Assembly (NCBI GenBank): GCA_037176905.1
Contig: JBBBWG010000804.1
Coordinates: 1-36,909 of the forward strand
Length of the DNA: 36,909 nt
Reading direction: 5' to 3'
DNA from: Azolla pinnata
Taxonomy: Eukaryota > Streptophyta > Polypodiopsida > Salviniales > Salviniaceae
Shown: piece by piece, positions 1-12,244 of the stretch
Numbering within the stretch: position 1 is the first letter of the stretch
How the letters are laid out: every line of letters starts with the position of its first letter
Translations under genes and position numbers: made by a program
Notes under the pieces: generated by a model
Told to the model about the DNA's origin: nothing
Seen by the model: the letters and a program-made list of their open reading frames with translations, nothing else
Databases searched by the model: none

Positions 1-776
<776 letters not shown>

Positions 777-3700
777 GGACTTAACCGGATGATAGTTGGT
801 TCCAAACAAATGACACCATATTATTATGATGATACATCCCTTATATGTATATCTCAAAGTTTATACATCTATGTATATATGTATGTATATATAGATGATA
901 TTTGTATATATATGAAATTTACATGTTGATAGGGCCTTAGAATTGCTATGCACGACTTCATAGCTAAATTAATTATTATATCCATTGACTATTGAGGAAG
1001 AAAATTGTTATTATAACAGAGCCGTGTTTATTAATTTTGTACTTTAGAACAAATTGATGAAGAAGAGCATTCGGATTCCTGTGAAATGTAATTTTCCGTG
1101 ATAACATTGTGTAAATGTCTTGTTTTTGGGCCATTGTTTTTCCATTTTCCCCACATGTAACTCCCTGAAGCTGACTCATGCAACAATAAGTAAGTTTGAA
1201 TTGAAGCTTGTGATAAGAGCTGTCTCATCTTGATTGGCAATCAACAACAGCTATTCTGGAGGTATTGTATCTAATTTTTGTCTTTAAAAGCAGCTCCATT
1301 TTAATCCTCGATAATAATTTTGACATACGTTTTTCTTTTTTCTTTTTCTTTCAATATTTTATTTTGTTCGTTAGTATCCAACCATTGAAGCTCCTTTTGT
1401 TCCTTCATATAAATGTTGGAATTTTTTTGGTGGAGGATACCCACCTGTATACTTCTAAGTTCTACCTCAGAAAAAGTATACATTCAAATACACAAGCCCT
1501 ATTTACCACGATACTATTGAATATAATCTGATTTATCATAATACCCTTCAAACGCTGGCTTTCAAACATGTTTATCATAATATCTTTGAATTCATACTCA
1601 TTTTCCACAATACCTATGGAGTAAACGTATTTACCTGAAAACTCAGTACATTCCTGAAATTTGGTTTTAAAATGCATTCAATGACGAATTTGCCCTAGAT
1701 TCATAGATTTTGCTTCAAGTTTTTATTTTTAGGAAAATTTGGTATGGCATAATAGAAATGGCCTTCTACCTTTTGGCGGTTAAGATTATGGCTGCAAAAG
1801 TGTTTGAGAATTCATTGAATTGAGCTTAAAGATTGGGCTTTAATTTAAACTACAATTCAGATTTCATACAACATTTTGGTAACAAAATTTCGTTTTCATA
1901 AATAGAGATTGGTTTTAAGATGAGATTTAGCTAGCAAAACTTGGTGTGCATGCATGGAATTTGCTTTTAAGTTCTTAATTGAAGTTTTTTGATATATAAT
2001 GGAATCCTCTTTTGATGATAGCCACAATTTTTCCTTGTTCATAAGAAGAGCTCTAACAAACTTTGCAACCATCTCCATGATTCTTTGAAGGTAACAAGAT
2101 AATACATTATGCACAAAGGCTGGATTTTCATTTGAAAGGCCAAACTTTTGTTCCAAAGTTATACCACCTATACGCACAACGCCCCGAAGGCTCAACACCC
2201 TTTCTTTCTCTTTCTCTTTGGTTAACATTCAGTAGATTAGAGAGGTATCATTCAGAACCCATAACTTTATCCGATCAGACTTGAGCCATGGCAAGGTAGA
2301 GCATTTATTAAACAAGCATGGAAGCATTCAAGAGAGTGAAGAAGCTGACAAGCAAGGCATCCTTGTTCTTGCAGCTGACAAAGCAGTTTGACAACAATAA
2401 GCTCAATGTCAAGAGCTTGCCACATTGCTCGCCCCTTTCGAATGATGAATAAGCGTATAAAAAAACTACACCCAATTCATGCACATGGCTTTGCAGTAGT
2501 TGCCTAGGTCCAAATCAGAAGAAAAGCAAAATGATTGGGACCAGCCAAAAGACTCTGTTCTTATATGTAATTTGATCTATGCCTATCAATCGATCAGCTT
2601 CTTCGAACCCCTTGTGAATGCATTCTAGAAGAATCTTTAACCTTTCCTATTGTTTGAATAGCTCTTGACAAATCTGATTCCACATTAAGGTGTGAACGGA
2701 GGACTTCCTATGGTATGGTGTCCACTTCTAATGGAATACCGTTTGGCACTCCTTTCAATGGTTTCACACTAGTTCCTGCCAAAACCTTTCTGCAGTGTCA
2801 GGCTCTATTCAACTTTTGAGAGAAGCATGACATAGTCTAAACAGGATGACATTTCATGCCTTTCCTGACATATCTCACACCTCATTCCGGATGGGCTTTC
2901 CAAAGACAAGCATTCGAGTTAACTCTCAACCCTAAACCCTAAATAGTGAAAAACTTTCCATGAAATCCTAACAGGGCAATAATCACAACCCTCAAGAACA
3001 CGGAAAGATGTAGCTATACATAGATGTAATCAAAGACGGAGAACAAACAATTGTAGGAAGATGAGTTCAGTCCAACAAAATGACATTATCAACAACTTGA
3101 ACTTATTGTGAGATAAAAAACAGTAATGGTAGCTTACACCGTGCCAGAATCATTGCCGCACAAAACCATCATAGTAGAGTGCTGCTGCAGCTGCAGTCAG
3201 CATATACAAGCAACATTGGGGCTACATGGAACTGAAAGTCGACACCATTGGCTTAGAATCCTTTTTCCACACCTTAACATGAAAGGCCAGCATTTTTCTG
3301 TGCACGTGACCTTATGCTGCCAATTGGTCCCTGCCAATCCCTCATACAACATTCTATAAACCTTAATATGTGCCAATTTTCATGACTGCTGCAATGCGAG
3401 AAGATTATGTAAACAAAGATTTGAGCTACTTATGGTTTGCTTTGCCACAGAGGGAAACATGGCTTTAAAGTTTCTGCTCTGATTTCCAAAATGTTATTTT
3501 AGATTCTATAGATGGCATTGTACAAAGCTAAGAATACCTACCAAGGTGCATGTGTGTGTGTGTTGGGCTGGTATCAATATCCATCGTGTAAAAAGAGAAG
3601 CTGTAAATTGTAGTAGTAGTAGCAGTAATAGTAGATAGTAGTATGATCAATGTTTGTTATACCTTCCTGGAAGTTATACGCAGGGTTTAAGATAATGTGT

Positions 3701-4700
3701 GGAGGCACTATGTTTAGTTTGAGCTACCAAAAGACACAGAGTGTTTTCTCTTTCCTTAGGATCGGCCACACCCCCTTAGGCCGGAAATCCAATAGTCAGC
3801 CCCGTTGTTATTTGCTACAACATTTCTGGTACAAGAAATCGGCACCAAACAAAGTCCTCTACTCTGTAGATCTGGCTTCTTCACATCACATCCCTGGAAG
3901 GCATTTGAAATGAAAAGCTCTTGAAAAGAAAAGCAAAACTTCCTTACTGAAATACCAATAGGCATCCACTACCATAACCTCAATCTTTACCCATCTACCA
4001 AGTAAAGACAAAAGTTCTTTGGTTTTTACCTTCTTGTGGATACTAGCAGCCATGTAGGGCGAGCTCAACACCTACAATGAATTGAGCATTTATAAACATA
4101 AGATGAAACACACATCCTTTGATCTCTGATTGAGAATCGAAACAAAACTTTCGATTGTATGTGTTTTCAAAGTTATGATGATTACTGTGGTTCGCTAGTT
4201 GCATGTATAAGATCTGACTCAAATGTCCTATGATGACCAATAGAGAACGTGTTTCAGCTTTGAATATATAAATCTAAAATTCAAATGGGCTCCCTAATGT
4301 TTTACAGATTAAACTAACGATATCAAATAAAGAATATGCACTGAAGGACTTGTTCATACAAGAGAGAATTCATGTACCAAAAAGCTGTAGATACGTATGT
4401 AGCCAAAGAAATGAGAACAAATTATATGAAATATGCTCACATGAACTTGCTCTTGCAAGAATTTTATATAGCCAATTGCTTCCAACAAGACTGATGCTGT
4501 GTCCGTCTACAGAAAAGAAGAGCAAAGATGAGTAAGATCAGTGTGTACATCTCCATAAACAATTCAGAAGTTAGGGTTTAGGGTTTGCGAATATATGCCA
4601 TGAAAACATTTTCACCTTTCCAAATGGAGACACTAGTTCTTGCAAAGCCGTAATCTTCTCTCCAAGCTTTCGTGCATGGCATTGATTGATTGGTGACTAA
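777..4700. other. Intergenic region, no gene recognised
   Basis: I see no protein I recognise on either strand. Open frames here are short (under about 110 codons) and not conserved in appearance. A 44-codon frame at 2318-2452 (+) beginning MEAFKRVKKLTSKASLF is the most coding-like stretch but has no recognisable relatives. There are small simple repeats: a GT run near 3548-3562, a GTA-type run at about 3609-3642, and a telomere-like TTAGGGTTTAGGG motif at about 4572-4587. The first few hundred bases must include the 3' UTR of the GH1 gene. Confidence 0.5.
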
Positions 4701-4717
4701 AAACAGAAAGAAGAAGA

Positions 4718-4990
4718 AAGCTGAGATTATGCATCTGATTTTGAGTTGTTAATCATCGACAAATTGAGGCTTTAGGCAACTTCATGTGATTGTGAGAGCT
4801 GGAGCTCGATATACCATGCATCTTAGCTACATGTCATGCACCCGGTATATAAACAAGAAAAGCTGAAATGATGGATCTGTTTTCCGGTTGCTACCATTGA
4901 AAACTTTAGGGTTTTGAGCACTTTTCATGTATTGCTAGAGCTTAAAGGAGGTTGGTGTATCGTGTATCTTCACTACATGACATACTACTA
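4718..4990. repeat. Two-copy diverged tandem repeat, about 140 bp unit
   Basis: The stretch starting near 4718 (AAGCTGAGATTATGCATCTG) is followed by a diverged second copy near 4859 (AAGCTGAAATGATGGATCTG). The copies share the same order of blocks: AAGCTGA, ATCTG, TTTAGG, CTTCATGT or TTTCATGT, AGAGCT, ATACC or GTATC, then CTACATG followed by CATAC or CATGC. No coding potential is seen. It may be a fragment of a local satellite. Confidence 0.5.
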
Positions 4991-5448
4991 TAAAGTTAAA
5001 TGCCCACAAAGAACTCAAAGGAAAAAAATAACCGAATGAGGTTGCTTTTCAAGCTCCATATTAGGGATTCAGGTCTATTATACACTAGTAGGTGTAGATA
5101 AATGCCCTAATATGTCTCATAACTGTATATCCTACCATCCCAAACAATAAGCAAAGAGCCAGCCTAGCTACTCCTCATGCATAACCCTTGGTCACATTAA
5201 TGGACTCCAGGTTCAAGGACCTGCCCTACCCAATCTTTAGGGTCTAGGCTCTAAGGTCAAGAATCTAGGGCCTATGGGTTTCCTACGTTCAGGACAGTAC
5301 ATGTGTTAGGGGGGTGCTGATATTTCTCTATTAGTGCATTTTAATCGTTCACCATGCTTGGAATTTACACATATCGAATACTCGCTATAACATGGACATG
5401 GACATGAAAATATCCACCTCAGTGTAGTCAACCACGGAGTTGGAAATC

Positions 5449-6150
5449 GAGCTGCCACAGTAAGATCTACAAATTATGGCTAGATTTGATGTTTAACATT
5501 TAGTATATACGTTTATGTTTTGAAATCTCAGATTCACCAATTTACGGTTTTGGTATTTTCAAATTCCAGGTTAGGGGTTTCGTATAGAAGAATACTTCAA
5601 ATTAAGCTGCCACATTGTGTTTGAGGGTTTATGGCCAGAAGCAAAACTATGAGGCTAGAGTTAATGTCTCATGTTTCTCCTGTTTCAAGATTTAAGGTTA
5701 TAAGGTCTCAGGTCACAAGTTAGGGCTTTCATTCATTCTCTCAATTTTGGGGTTTTGGTCATTGTACTCAAGACTTCGGATTGAGATTTCATATTTCATA
5801 CACAGACTCTAATGCCAATAGAGTCGGCCATTAAACTGCCACACTGGAGTCTACGATTTATGGCTGGGCCAATATTATGTGTCCATTTTTAGTGCATAAA
5901 TTTAAGGTTTTGGGATTCAGTTTTGAGATCAGTTCTTCAATCTCCCAAATTAGGGTTTTTTTTCACTTTATTCCACCCTGGGTTTCCGGATTTATAGTTT
6001 CTTAATACAAAGACAGTGGAGCTGGTCACTGAACTACCATATCAGGATTGAGGGTTTATGGCAAGGGCCAATGTTCAGTGTTTCAAGCTTAGTGAATGGG
6101 TGTAGGGTTTTAGGTCTTGGCTCTTCAGCTTTAGGTTTGGTGGCTCTGCT
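5449..6150. repeat. Diverged tandem repeat array, about 155-230 bp unit, four copies
   Basis: Four copies of one block recur: a start like GAGCTGCCACAG (5449), AAGCTGCCACAT (5604), AAACTGCCACAC (5833) and GAACTACCATAT (6031). Each is followed about 20 bases later by a TTTATGGC-type motif, and then by runs of AGGTTTTGG/AGGGTTT-like sequence. Spacings between the starts are 155, 229 and 198 bp. The copies are diverged and contain stops in all frames, so this is a non-coding satellite-like array rather than a gene. Confidence 0.65.
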
Positions 6151-6725
6151 CTAGGCTTCCGGGTTTTAGGGACTTTATGCAGCGAGAGAAAACAGTGGAT
6201 TGGCTTGTACGCTTAAACCAAAAGGAATGGTATGTTAGACTGACCTTAGGTAATGGCGGACTTTGCTGGGCAAATTTGGGCCTCTTGGAAGGGCCATCAC
6301 TGAAGCTGCTTCCACTTCCGTCGGGAGAGGAGAGAAGACCGGAATTCATTTCAGTATCTGGCAATGGGCTCTGCCAGGAACCAAGGAGAAGCATGATCCG
6401 CGTTCACAAACAGGGACCCCATCCATAGATGGTTATATGCAGGATCAATGGTGCATGCATGCATGTGTGCACATGCTGTATATGCATCTACAGCTGTCTG
6501 GTCTATGCAAAGGACAGATACACAGATACACACAGACATGTCTGTGTGGGTGTGCCGTGGCCCATGATCGATGGCGTAGCGTCGCCCCTGCATATGTTCC
6601 GTTGGAAGCTCGTATGTAATCGATGCACCATGTCTTTCGAGTGCCTATGTCAGAGGTTTGGTGCGCAAGCGCGGGCTGCGGCACATATGCATACGTAGAT
6701 ATATATATATACATGCCATTTTCGT

Positions 6726-7026
6726 TTGAAGAAGAAGATGGAGCAACATACCGCAGGGACAAAGGCTTGGGAGGAGGCGGGGCCAGTCGAGCGCAAGGTT
6801 GAGGAAGACAGATGGAGGTCGTCTCCGCCATGGCCCCAAGAGAACGCGGAAGAAGCGCAAGAAGCACAAGAAGAAGAAGCACAAGAACAAGAAGAGGAGG
6901 AAGAAGAAGAAGCACAAGAAGAAGAAGAAGAAGAAGTTCCATGGAGCTCAGCTCTGTCAGGCATGGAGGAGAACCGGGGCCAGGAAGAATCCATGGCTGC
7001 TGTCTCTTCTTCTGCGCATGCAGTGA
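6726..7026 (+). repeat. GAA/AAG-rich low-complexity tract with Glu-rich open frame
   Basis: The sequence is dominated by GAAGAAGAAGC units between about 6840 and 6935. One frame (from ATG 6738) would encode an acidic Glu/Gln/Ala-rich peptide starting MEQHTAGTKAWEEAGPVERK, and the other forward frames stay open too. The flanks on either side of the Glu run look less repetitive, so a short exon cannot be excluded. Because a triplet repeat keeps several frames open, the long frame is weak evidence for a gene. Confidence 0.4.
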
Positions 7027-7040
7027 AGAACATGATGAAA

Positions 7041-7447
7041 CAGCTTATGTATGTATGTATGTGTGTGTATGTATGTATGCATGCATGCATGTATGTATGT
7101 GTGTTTGTGTGCATGCGCGTGTGTGTGTGTGCGTGTATGTATGTATGTGTGTGTGCATGTGTGCATGTATGTATGTATGTATGTGTACATATATGTATGC
7201 ATGCATGCATGCATGTATGTATGTATGTATGCATGCATGTGTGCATGTGTGCATGTATGTGTGTGTTTGTATGTATGTGTGCATGTGTGTGTGCATGTAT
7301 GTATGTATGTGTCTCTTGCACATGCATGCATGCGCATGCATACATAGTTATGCATGCATCCATGCATACTTGTTTGCATAACATGCATAGCTATCCATTC
7401 ATTCATGCATGTATTGCATGCGCCTGCATAGCACTGCATGCATGCAT
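7041..7447. repeat. TGTA/TGCA/TGTG alternating pyrimidine-purine tract
   Basis: About 270 bp (roughly 7041-7312) is made of TGTA, TGTG and TGCA tetramers, giving almost unbroken alternation of pyrimidine and purine; a less regular CATGCATG-rich part runs on to about 7447. There are blocks of self-complementary TGCATGCATGCA (for example 7078-7090 and 7198-7214). The repeat contains few stop codons, so it yields frames of about 100 to 250 codons on both strands, which are artefacts of the repeat. Known physical behaviour of such tracts is Z-DNA and cruciform formation. Confidence 0.85.
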
Positions 7448-7503
7448 TTCTATGTGCGTTATGGCTTCTTCTCGAGGTTTTGGGTCTTTTCTGGGGATTT
7501 AGG

Positions 7504-7893
7504 ATGATGATGGTGATTTTGTTGCGGTTGTTGTTGCCGCTGTCGATGATGATGTTGTTGCTAATGCTGAGGGTTGATGCTAACGCTGATGTTGATGTTG
7601 ATGTTGATGCTGATGTTGATGTTGGCGTTCATGTTGATGCTGATGATGGTGGTGGTGTTGGTGTTGGTGATGGTGATGATGCTGGCTGTGGTGGTGGTGG
7701 TGGTGATGATGATGATGGTGATGATGGTGGTGGTGGTGGTGGTGGTGATGATGGTGCTTGTGGTGGTGATGATGATGGTGCTTGTGGTGGTGATGATGGT
7801 GCTGGTGATGATGGTGCTGGTGATGGTGATGATGGTGCTGGTGATGGTGATGATGGTGGATATTGGTGCATATGATGATGGTGGTGGTGGTGA
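7504..7893. repeat. GAT/GGT trinucleotide-rich tract
   Basis: A 390 bp stretch is composed of GATGAT, GGTGGT, GATGTT and GATGGTGCT units. It is open in several frames on both strands, encoding poly-Asp/Gly, Met/Val, poly-His or Ser/Pro runs depending on the frame. That is the signature of a triplet repeat and not of a gene. The internal unit GATGGTGCTGGTGAT recurs around 7795-7855, suggesting recent slippage. Confidence 0.8.
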
Positions 7894-10690
7894 TCATGCT
7901 TCCTGGCTTTCAGTGGGTTCACACTCGATCGTTTCCAACGATAAGGTGGTAGGTAATCCAAACCCTCGTAATATCTTCAGTTCTGGTTCCAGTCTTTCTG
8001 ATGCATCGTAAACCTGCACCACCGACTTGTCGCGAGGTCGAAATCCCAGTGCGAGAGAGAACTTCCCTCGTGCGTGCGATCGGTCGCGGCAAACACTCGC
8101 GTAACAGCTATCAGACGTCTCGGGTAAGCGTGATCCCGACGATCGCGAGTAACGGAACTGGGTTGATAATTAGAGCTCTCCGATTATCGACGATTAGCGC
8201 GCCCGAATCTCGTTTATCGACAAATAAAGCCATTGCGATGAATTGGTCGGATGTCCATTTGGGGTTGATCTGATCGCAAACCCTCATCGTCATTAAGGAA
8301 AGAACGAACGAACGAACGAAAGACAGAAAGAAAGATATATTCACATCTGCTTAGGCCAATATGACCCATGAGATAAAGCGCACAATAATGTTTGTATATC
8401 CACTCATCGTATGAGAGTACGATAACGATCACAAGCGAATTATTCAATCAAGCCACGGGCTGCCTCGATCGATTTGCGCTCCGGTTTGCATCATCGTTCC
8501 ACGTTCGTTTCTTCGCTCCACAAGAGCTCGATCGCTTCCGCATCGTTTTTTTTCCGCAGCCCCATTTCCGACACGCGTCGCGGGCTCCGATGCCGCGACG
8601 AATGCGCACGAGAAAACAACGGAGACATGGGAGAGAGATCTCTCGGGCTCCTCGGTGCCCAATTCCGTGTAGTGCGGAAGCGGAGGGAATGTTTTTCATA
8701 GTGCTTCGTAAATAAGTGGGCATGGCATCGCCGGAGAGGGAAGTCTTGGATGGCGCATGCATCGTGCAAATGCGATGACGAGTGGACGCATGACTCAACC
8801 ACTAGCTCGCTCTCGCTCTCTCTGTCTGTATGTGTGGATTTGTCAATGGAATCCGTCTCGTGGGGGAATCGAAAGGAAATCACATTCATGGGCAATGATC
8901 TAGATGTCAGTGTGTGTGTGTGTGTTTGTGGGTGGGTTAGGCAGGAATCGCTTTCGACTTAACTTTTTGTTTTCGGAAGAAAGATCCTACCATCACTTAC
9001 TGAAGAGAACGCTCGAAGAAGGCCAGAAGGCCAGGGACACTTCTGGACAAATCATCTGAATGGCTCTATCTATAAAAGGTAAGATAAGTGAGAAACCGAT
9101 TATCCAGATTCAACACATGTACACTTTGTAATCCGTTCAATACTAAGTTGCATCGTGTTTTTCTCGCTCCCTAACTACAGTTATGAATCTCCACCAGATC
9201 CTCCAACGTCGGCCTTTCGGTGGTAGAATTATCTGCAGGGGAGATTCTGCTCCTTCAAAATCGGAGCAGATCAAGGGCGGGTGTATGAACTCATGATCAT
9301 TTCCCGCTTCCAGATATACATATGTTGCAGATGTGTAAATCTGAGCTAATGCTCAGAATCAGAATTTTTTTTTACTGGAGATGATGGAAGCATGTTTGGA
9401 AGTAGAGCGAAACTGGTGAATAGCTAGTAAACCCAGCTAGACACAGTGGCTTGTTGGGAAATCGTTCACTCATGAACCGAAGCGGATCTAAAAGATGACA
9501 ATCAAAAGGTATTAGAGGTGGGATCAAAATGAGGGACATAACTGCTACATAGATCATGGACATCTCAAGTAGGACAATAAAATTCTCTTATGTCCGCGTT
9601 TGAAGGGAGTCATCATCAGAATGTTACAGTAAGGTCTGCGAGAAATACATATTTCAGATTACAAGGTAATGGGTTTACGATTCATTGGACTTACAACAAT
9701 AGGAGAACGGACAGGAGGGACACGACATGAGACGGAATGTCATAGATGTGGCTTTCTGAATGAACCTAGAGCCTATTGTTTTTGGGGCTGCCTTGTTTCT
9801 ACATATCCTCTTATGGATTCGATTGGGAGAAGAGGTTCCATTTCACAGGGAGCAGTGTTGTAGTCATCCCTAAACGAAAAGATTTTTTTTTATATGAACG
9901 AGATCGGTCGAAAGATATATGGATAGTAGAACAAACTGCGATGCGATCACTACTTTTCGATGTTCAAGATGCCAGTTACTGATCAAGGTATGAAAGACTC
10001 CCGTCAATTGTTGGGAGCTGGTTTACAGTCTCACACTACGACACAAATGACACAACGTTTATAGAGCGTTGTTTGGAAACTACCAAGTTCCTCTAGCCCC
10101 AATTTTACCGACAACTTGAAAAAAGGGGAGGTTCCCACTCCCTGATGTTGTGCTCAGATTCCAACTAGTCTGGAGGAACACCTTGGCCTTAACAATGAAC
10201 AATCAATTGTGCTTCACGATTGTCACTCTTCTGGCCAGGTAGAGCTTAAGCAGAGCTCCAAACTGATCATTTTCTGCCCTCATAGAGCAAGATTTTTTTT
10301 TTTTATTCCCACTGCCTAGAAGGTGCAAGATATTGTCTAGAACTGAACGAGGCCTGTTTGGGAATCGTGGACAAGAGAAGCTAGAAAAGGTTGTGGCCTT
10401 GAACTAATTCTTTCTTCCCTATCCAAGCTCTATGTTTCAATCTGAGGATCAACGATCGGTTTCGATTCGTCGAGGTTGCCTGCCGGCGTTTGTCGTCGGC
10501 AGTTGTTTTCGGCGATCTCCCAACCGTAGAAGCCTCTTTTTTTCGCCAGATTTCACAGTTTGCGCTCAATTCTACCGATTCCTTCCATGACCAAGCATAT
10601 CGGATCAGCTGATCAGCTGTACCTCGTTGTTTTTTTTGGCCCCGCCGATCGACGGCATTCGGAGCATCGATCCATGCCCAAGTCTAGCTG
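7894..10690. other. Intergenic region, no gene recognised
   Basis: No recognisable protein is seen. A GAAC/GAAA microsatellite lies at about 8298-8336. Around 9669-9982 two overlapping forward frames look slightly coding-like (one has a Cys-rich stretch ECHRCGFLNEPRAYCFWGC, the other an SSVVVIPKRKDFFLYERDR stretch). They are in different frames and I recognise neither, so at most this would be a broken remnant. A GT run lies at about 8909-8926, and T-rich runs at 9364-9374 and 10292-10303. Confidence 0.45.
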
Positions 10691-10695
10691 CCATC

Positions 10696-10834
10696 GTATC
10701 CTCATCTGATTCCATGATTCCACTCATTGTGGAATCTCATTGTACCCTCATCTGATTCCATGATTCCACTCATTGTGGAATCTCTTTGTGGAATCTCATT
10801 GTATCCTCTTCTGATTCCATGATTCCACTTGGAA
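10696..10834. repeat. Three-copy tandem repeat (about 46-59 bp unit) with internal hairpin
   Basis: The unit TATCCTCATCTGATTCCATG begins at 10696, 10742 and 10801 (the second reads TACCCTC, the third TATCCTCTTC). The first two copies contain the perfect inverted repeat GATTCCAC-TCATT-GTGGAATC (10716-10736 in the first copy), able to form an 8 bp stem. The second copy has an extra partial TTTGTGGAATCTC unit. The array is read through by a 195-codon reverse-strand frame, which I take to be a by-product. Confidence 0.75.
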
Positions 10835-11145
10835 TGTTTGGTGCTAAAAGTGTGACAAGAACTCAAAAGCTCTTCACAAGAAATCGCCCACGAACGTCTT
10901 GTGAAATCGCCCACAAAGGGTTCATGCCGAGGATCGATTCTGCTGCTTATGATCTGATCGCAACCCTTGCCTAGGAGTTCTGATCGCGCTTGCTTGCTTG
11001 TGCGCTTCCCATTTGCAGCCTCCTTCCATACGAAGCATCCCTCAGCTTGGATCGTGACCCAACTATCTTGCCTGTAACACAGCGCGCTGCTGCGTTTTAA
11101 TTCCTGCATTTCTGTCTCAAAAGGCCGGGGTGTGAAGGAGGAGAG

Positions 11146-12244
11146 ATGGTCCAAAGCGCTGCTTCCACCGAGTCCCTCCGTGATGCCGCGGAAACGCCGT
11201 TGCTCCCGGCATTCTCTACATTCCGCTCGAGGGCCCGCTCCATCGCCAGATTCTCTCGTTGCGGCAGTCTCTTGGGTTTTCCTTTGCATCCTTTCATTTA
11301 CCTAGTTTATAGCTCTATCTGATGTGATTTTCCATCTCCGTTAGTAGACTTTTTTGTGGGGTGCATAGGAAGCTGCCTGCCCCCTCTTTGTTTCAGAAAT
11401 TTCTTTCCACTGAAAATGAAAGCTAATAGTATGAACAAGTGAAGGAAATCTATCTGATGCGTGTATGGAGAAACCGAACAAACTAGATAATACATGAATT
11501 CACAATGGTGTAACGGTTTTAATGTTCCTTACCTGTAGATATCAAAACTCTTTTTTTTTGTTGTTTATGCTTCGATATCGCTTCTATTTTTGAGAGGTCA
11601 TTTATGTTTCAGCTGAATCAGATTTTAACTCTTGCAGATGGAGCTCCACCAAACTTCAGCTCTCCTTGCAAAGATGGGTACATTGTTTCTCTCTCTCTGC
11701 CTCACTCTTCTTTTTTATTTCATTCCTGTTACTTTTGTGCAATTTTTTCTGCTAATGGAGAAACTCACTTTCATACACTGGATTTGATATTCGAAGATGA
11801 TGATATGCTTTATCTCTTTATCTTTGATCAATTTAGCTTTTATACAAACGTTAAGATGGATTTCCATTCATTCAAAATCCCATTTTTTGGCTGGAAAATT
11901 TGGTTTATGTATGGATAACGAGGAAGTGAGCTGGTGAGTTGGTGGGAAAGAGAGAGGACAGGTCCAAAATGATGAGAGAATCAGGATTTAGAGTAGTTAC
12001 AGAACAATCATGGAATCATGTACTAATCAACAATGAGACGTTTGTAAGTCAAAGGCATCATTGTAATTCGCAATGACCGTAGGGAGTTCAGAAGTTGTCT
12101 TCCAATTGTCGCTAGGTTTAACATGAACCAGGTTGTAGGTGCCTTGTAGATTGATTTTGGAAGTGGTGCTTCAGGCCCGGAGGCAGCATCAATGATCATG
12201 TATCAAAGGTTAAGGATACTGTTTCTGATGCTTCAGAGATTTAG
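11146..12244 (+). CDS. Possible small three-exon gene, unknown function (tentative)
   Basis: I do not recognise this protein. Three segments join in frame using GT-AG borders: 11146-11275, 11638-11677 and 12175-12244, ending in TAG, for 79 residues. Exon 1 begins MVQSAASTESLRDAAETP and contains an Arg/Ser-rich basic stretch (FRSRARSIARFSR) that could be a targeting sequence. Exon 3 reads GGSINDHVSKVKDTVSDASE, an amphipathic helix-like end. Support is the matching splice phases (1, then 2) at both junctions and the pyrimidine-rich acceptor before exon 2 (TTAACTCTTGCAG). Against it: the first donor (GTTTTC) is weak, the protein is small, and exon 2 is also open in another frame. It lies upstream of PIG-H on the same strand and could be part of a longer or different transcript. 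Confidence 0.33.

Noticed and set aside
6445..7502. Several long open frames on both strands (98-258 codons) over the TGTA and GAA tracts
   Set aside because: All follow from simple repeats that lack stop codons; overlapping frames encode monotonous Cys/Met/Val/Tyr, His/Thr or Glu runs, with no domain or splice support.
7438..8011. Poly-Asp/Gly, Met/Val and poly-His frames over the GAT/GGT tract
   Set aside because: Open in several frames on both strands because of the triplet period; no conserved flank.
9669..9982. Possible frameshifted gene remnant with a Cys-rich stretch
   Set aside because: Two short frames with no family I recognise; not enough to call a pseudogene.
10702..11289. Reverse-strand 195-codon frame
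   Set aside because: Its C-terminal third reads through the 46 bp tandem array, and the rest has no recognisable motif; the forward strand offers a more plausible exon at 11146.
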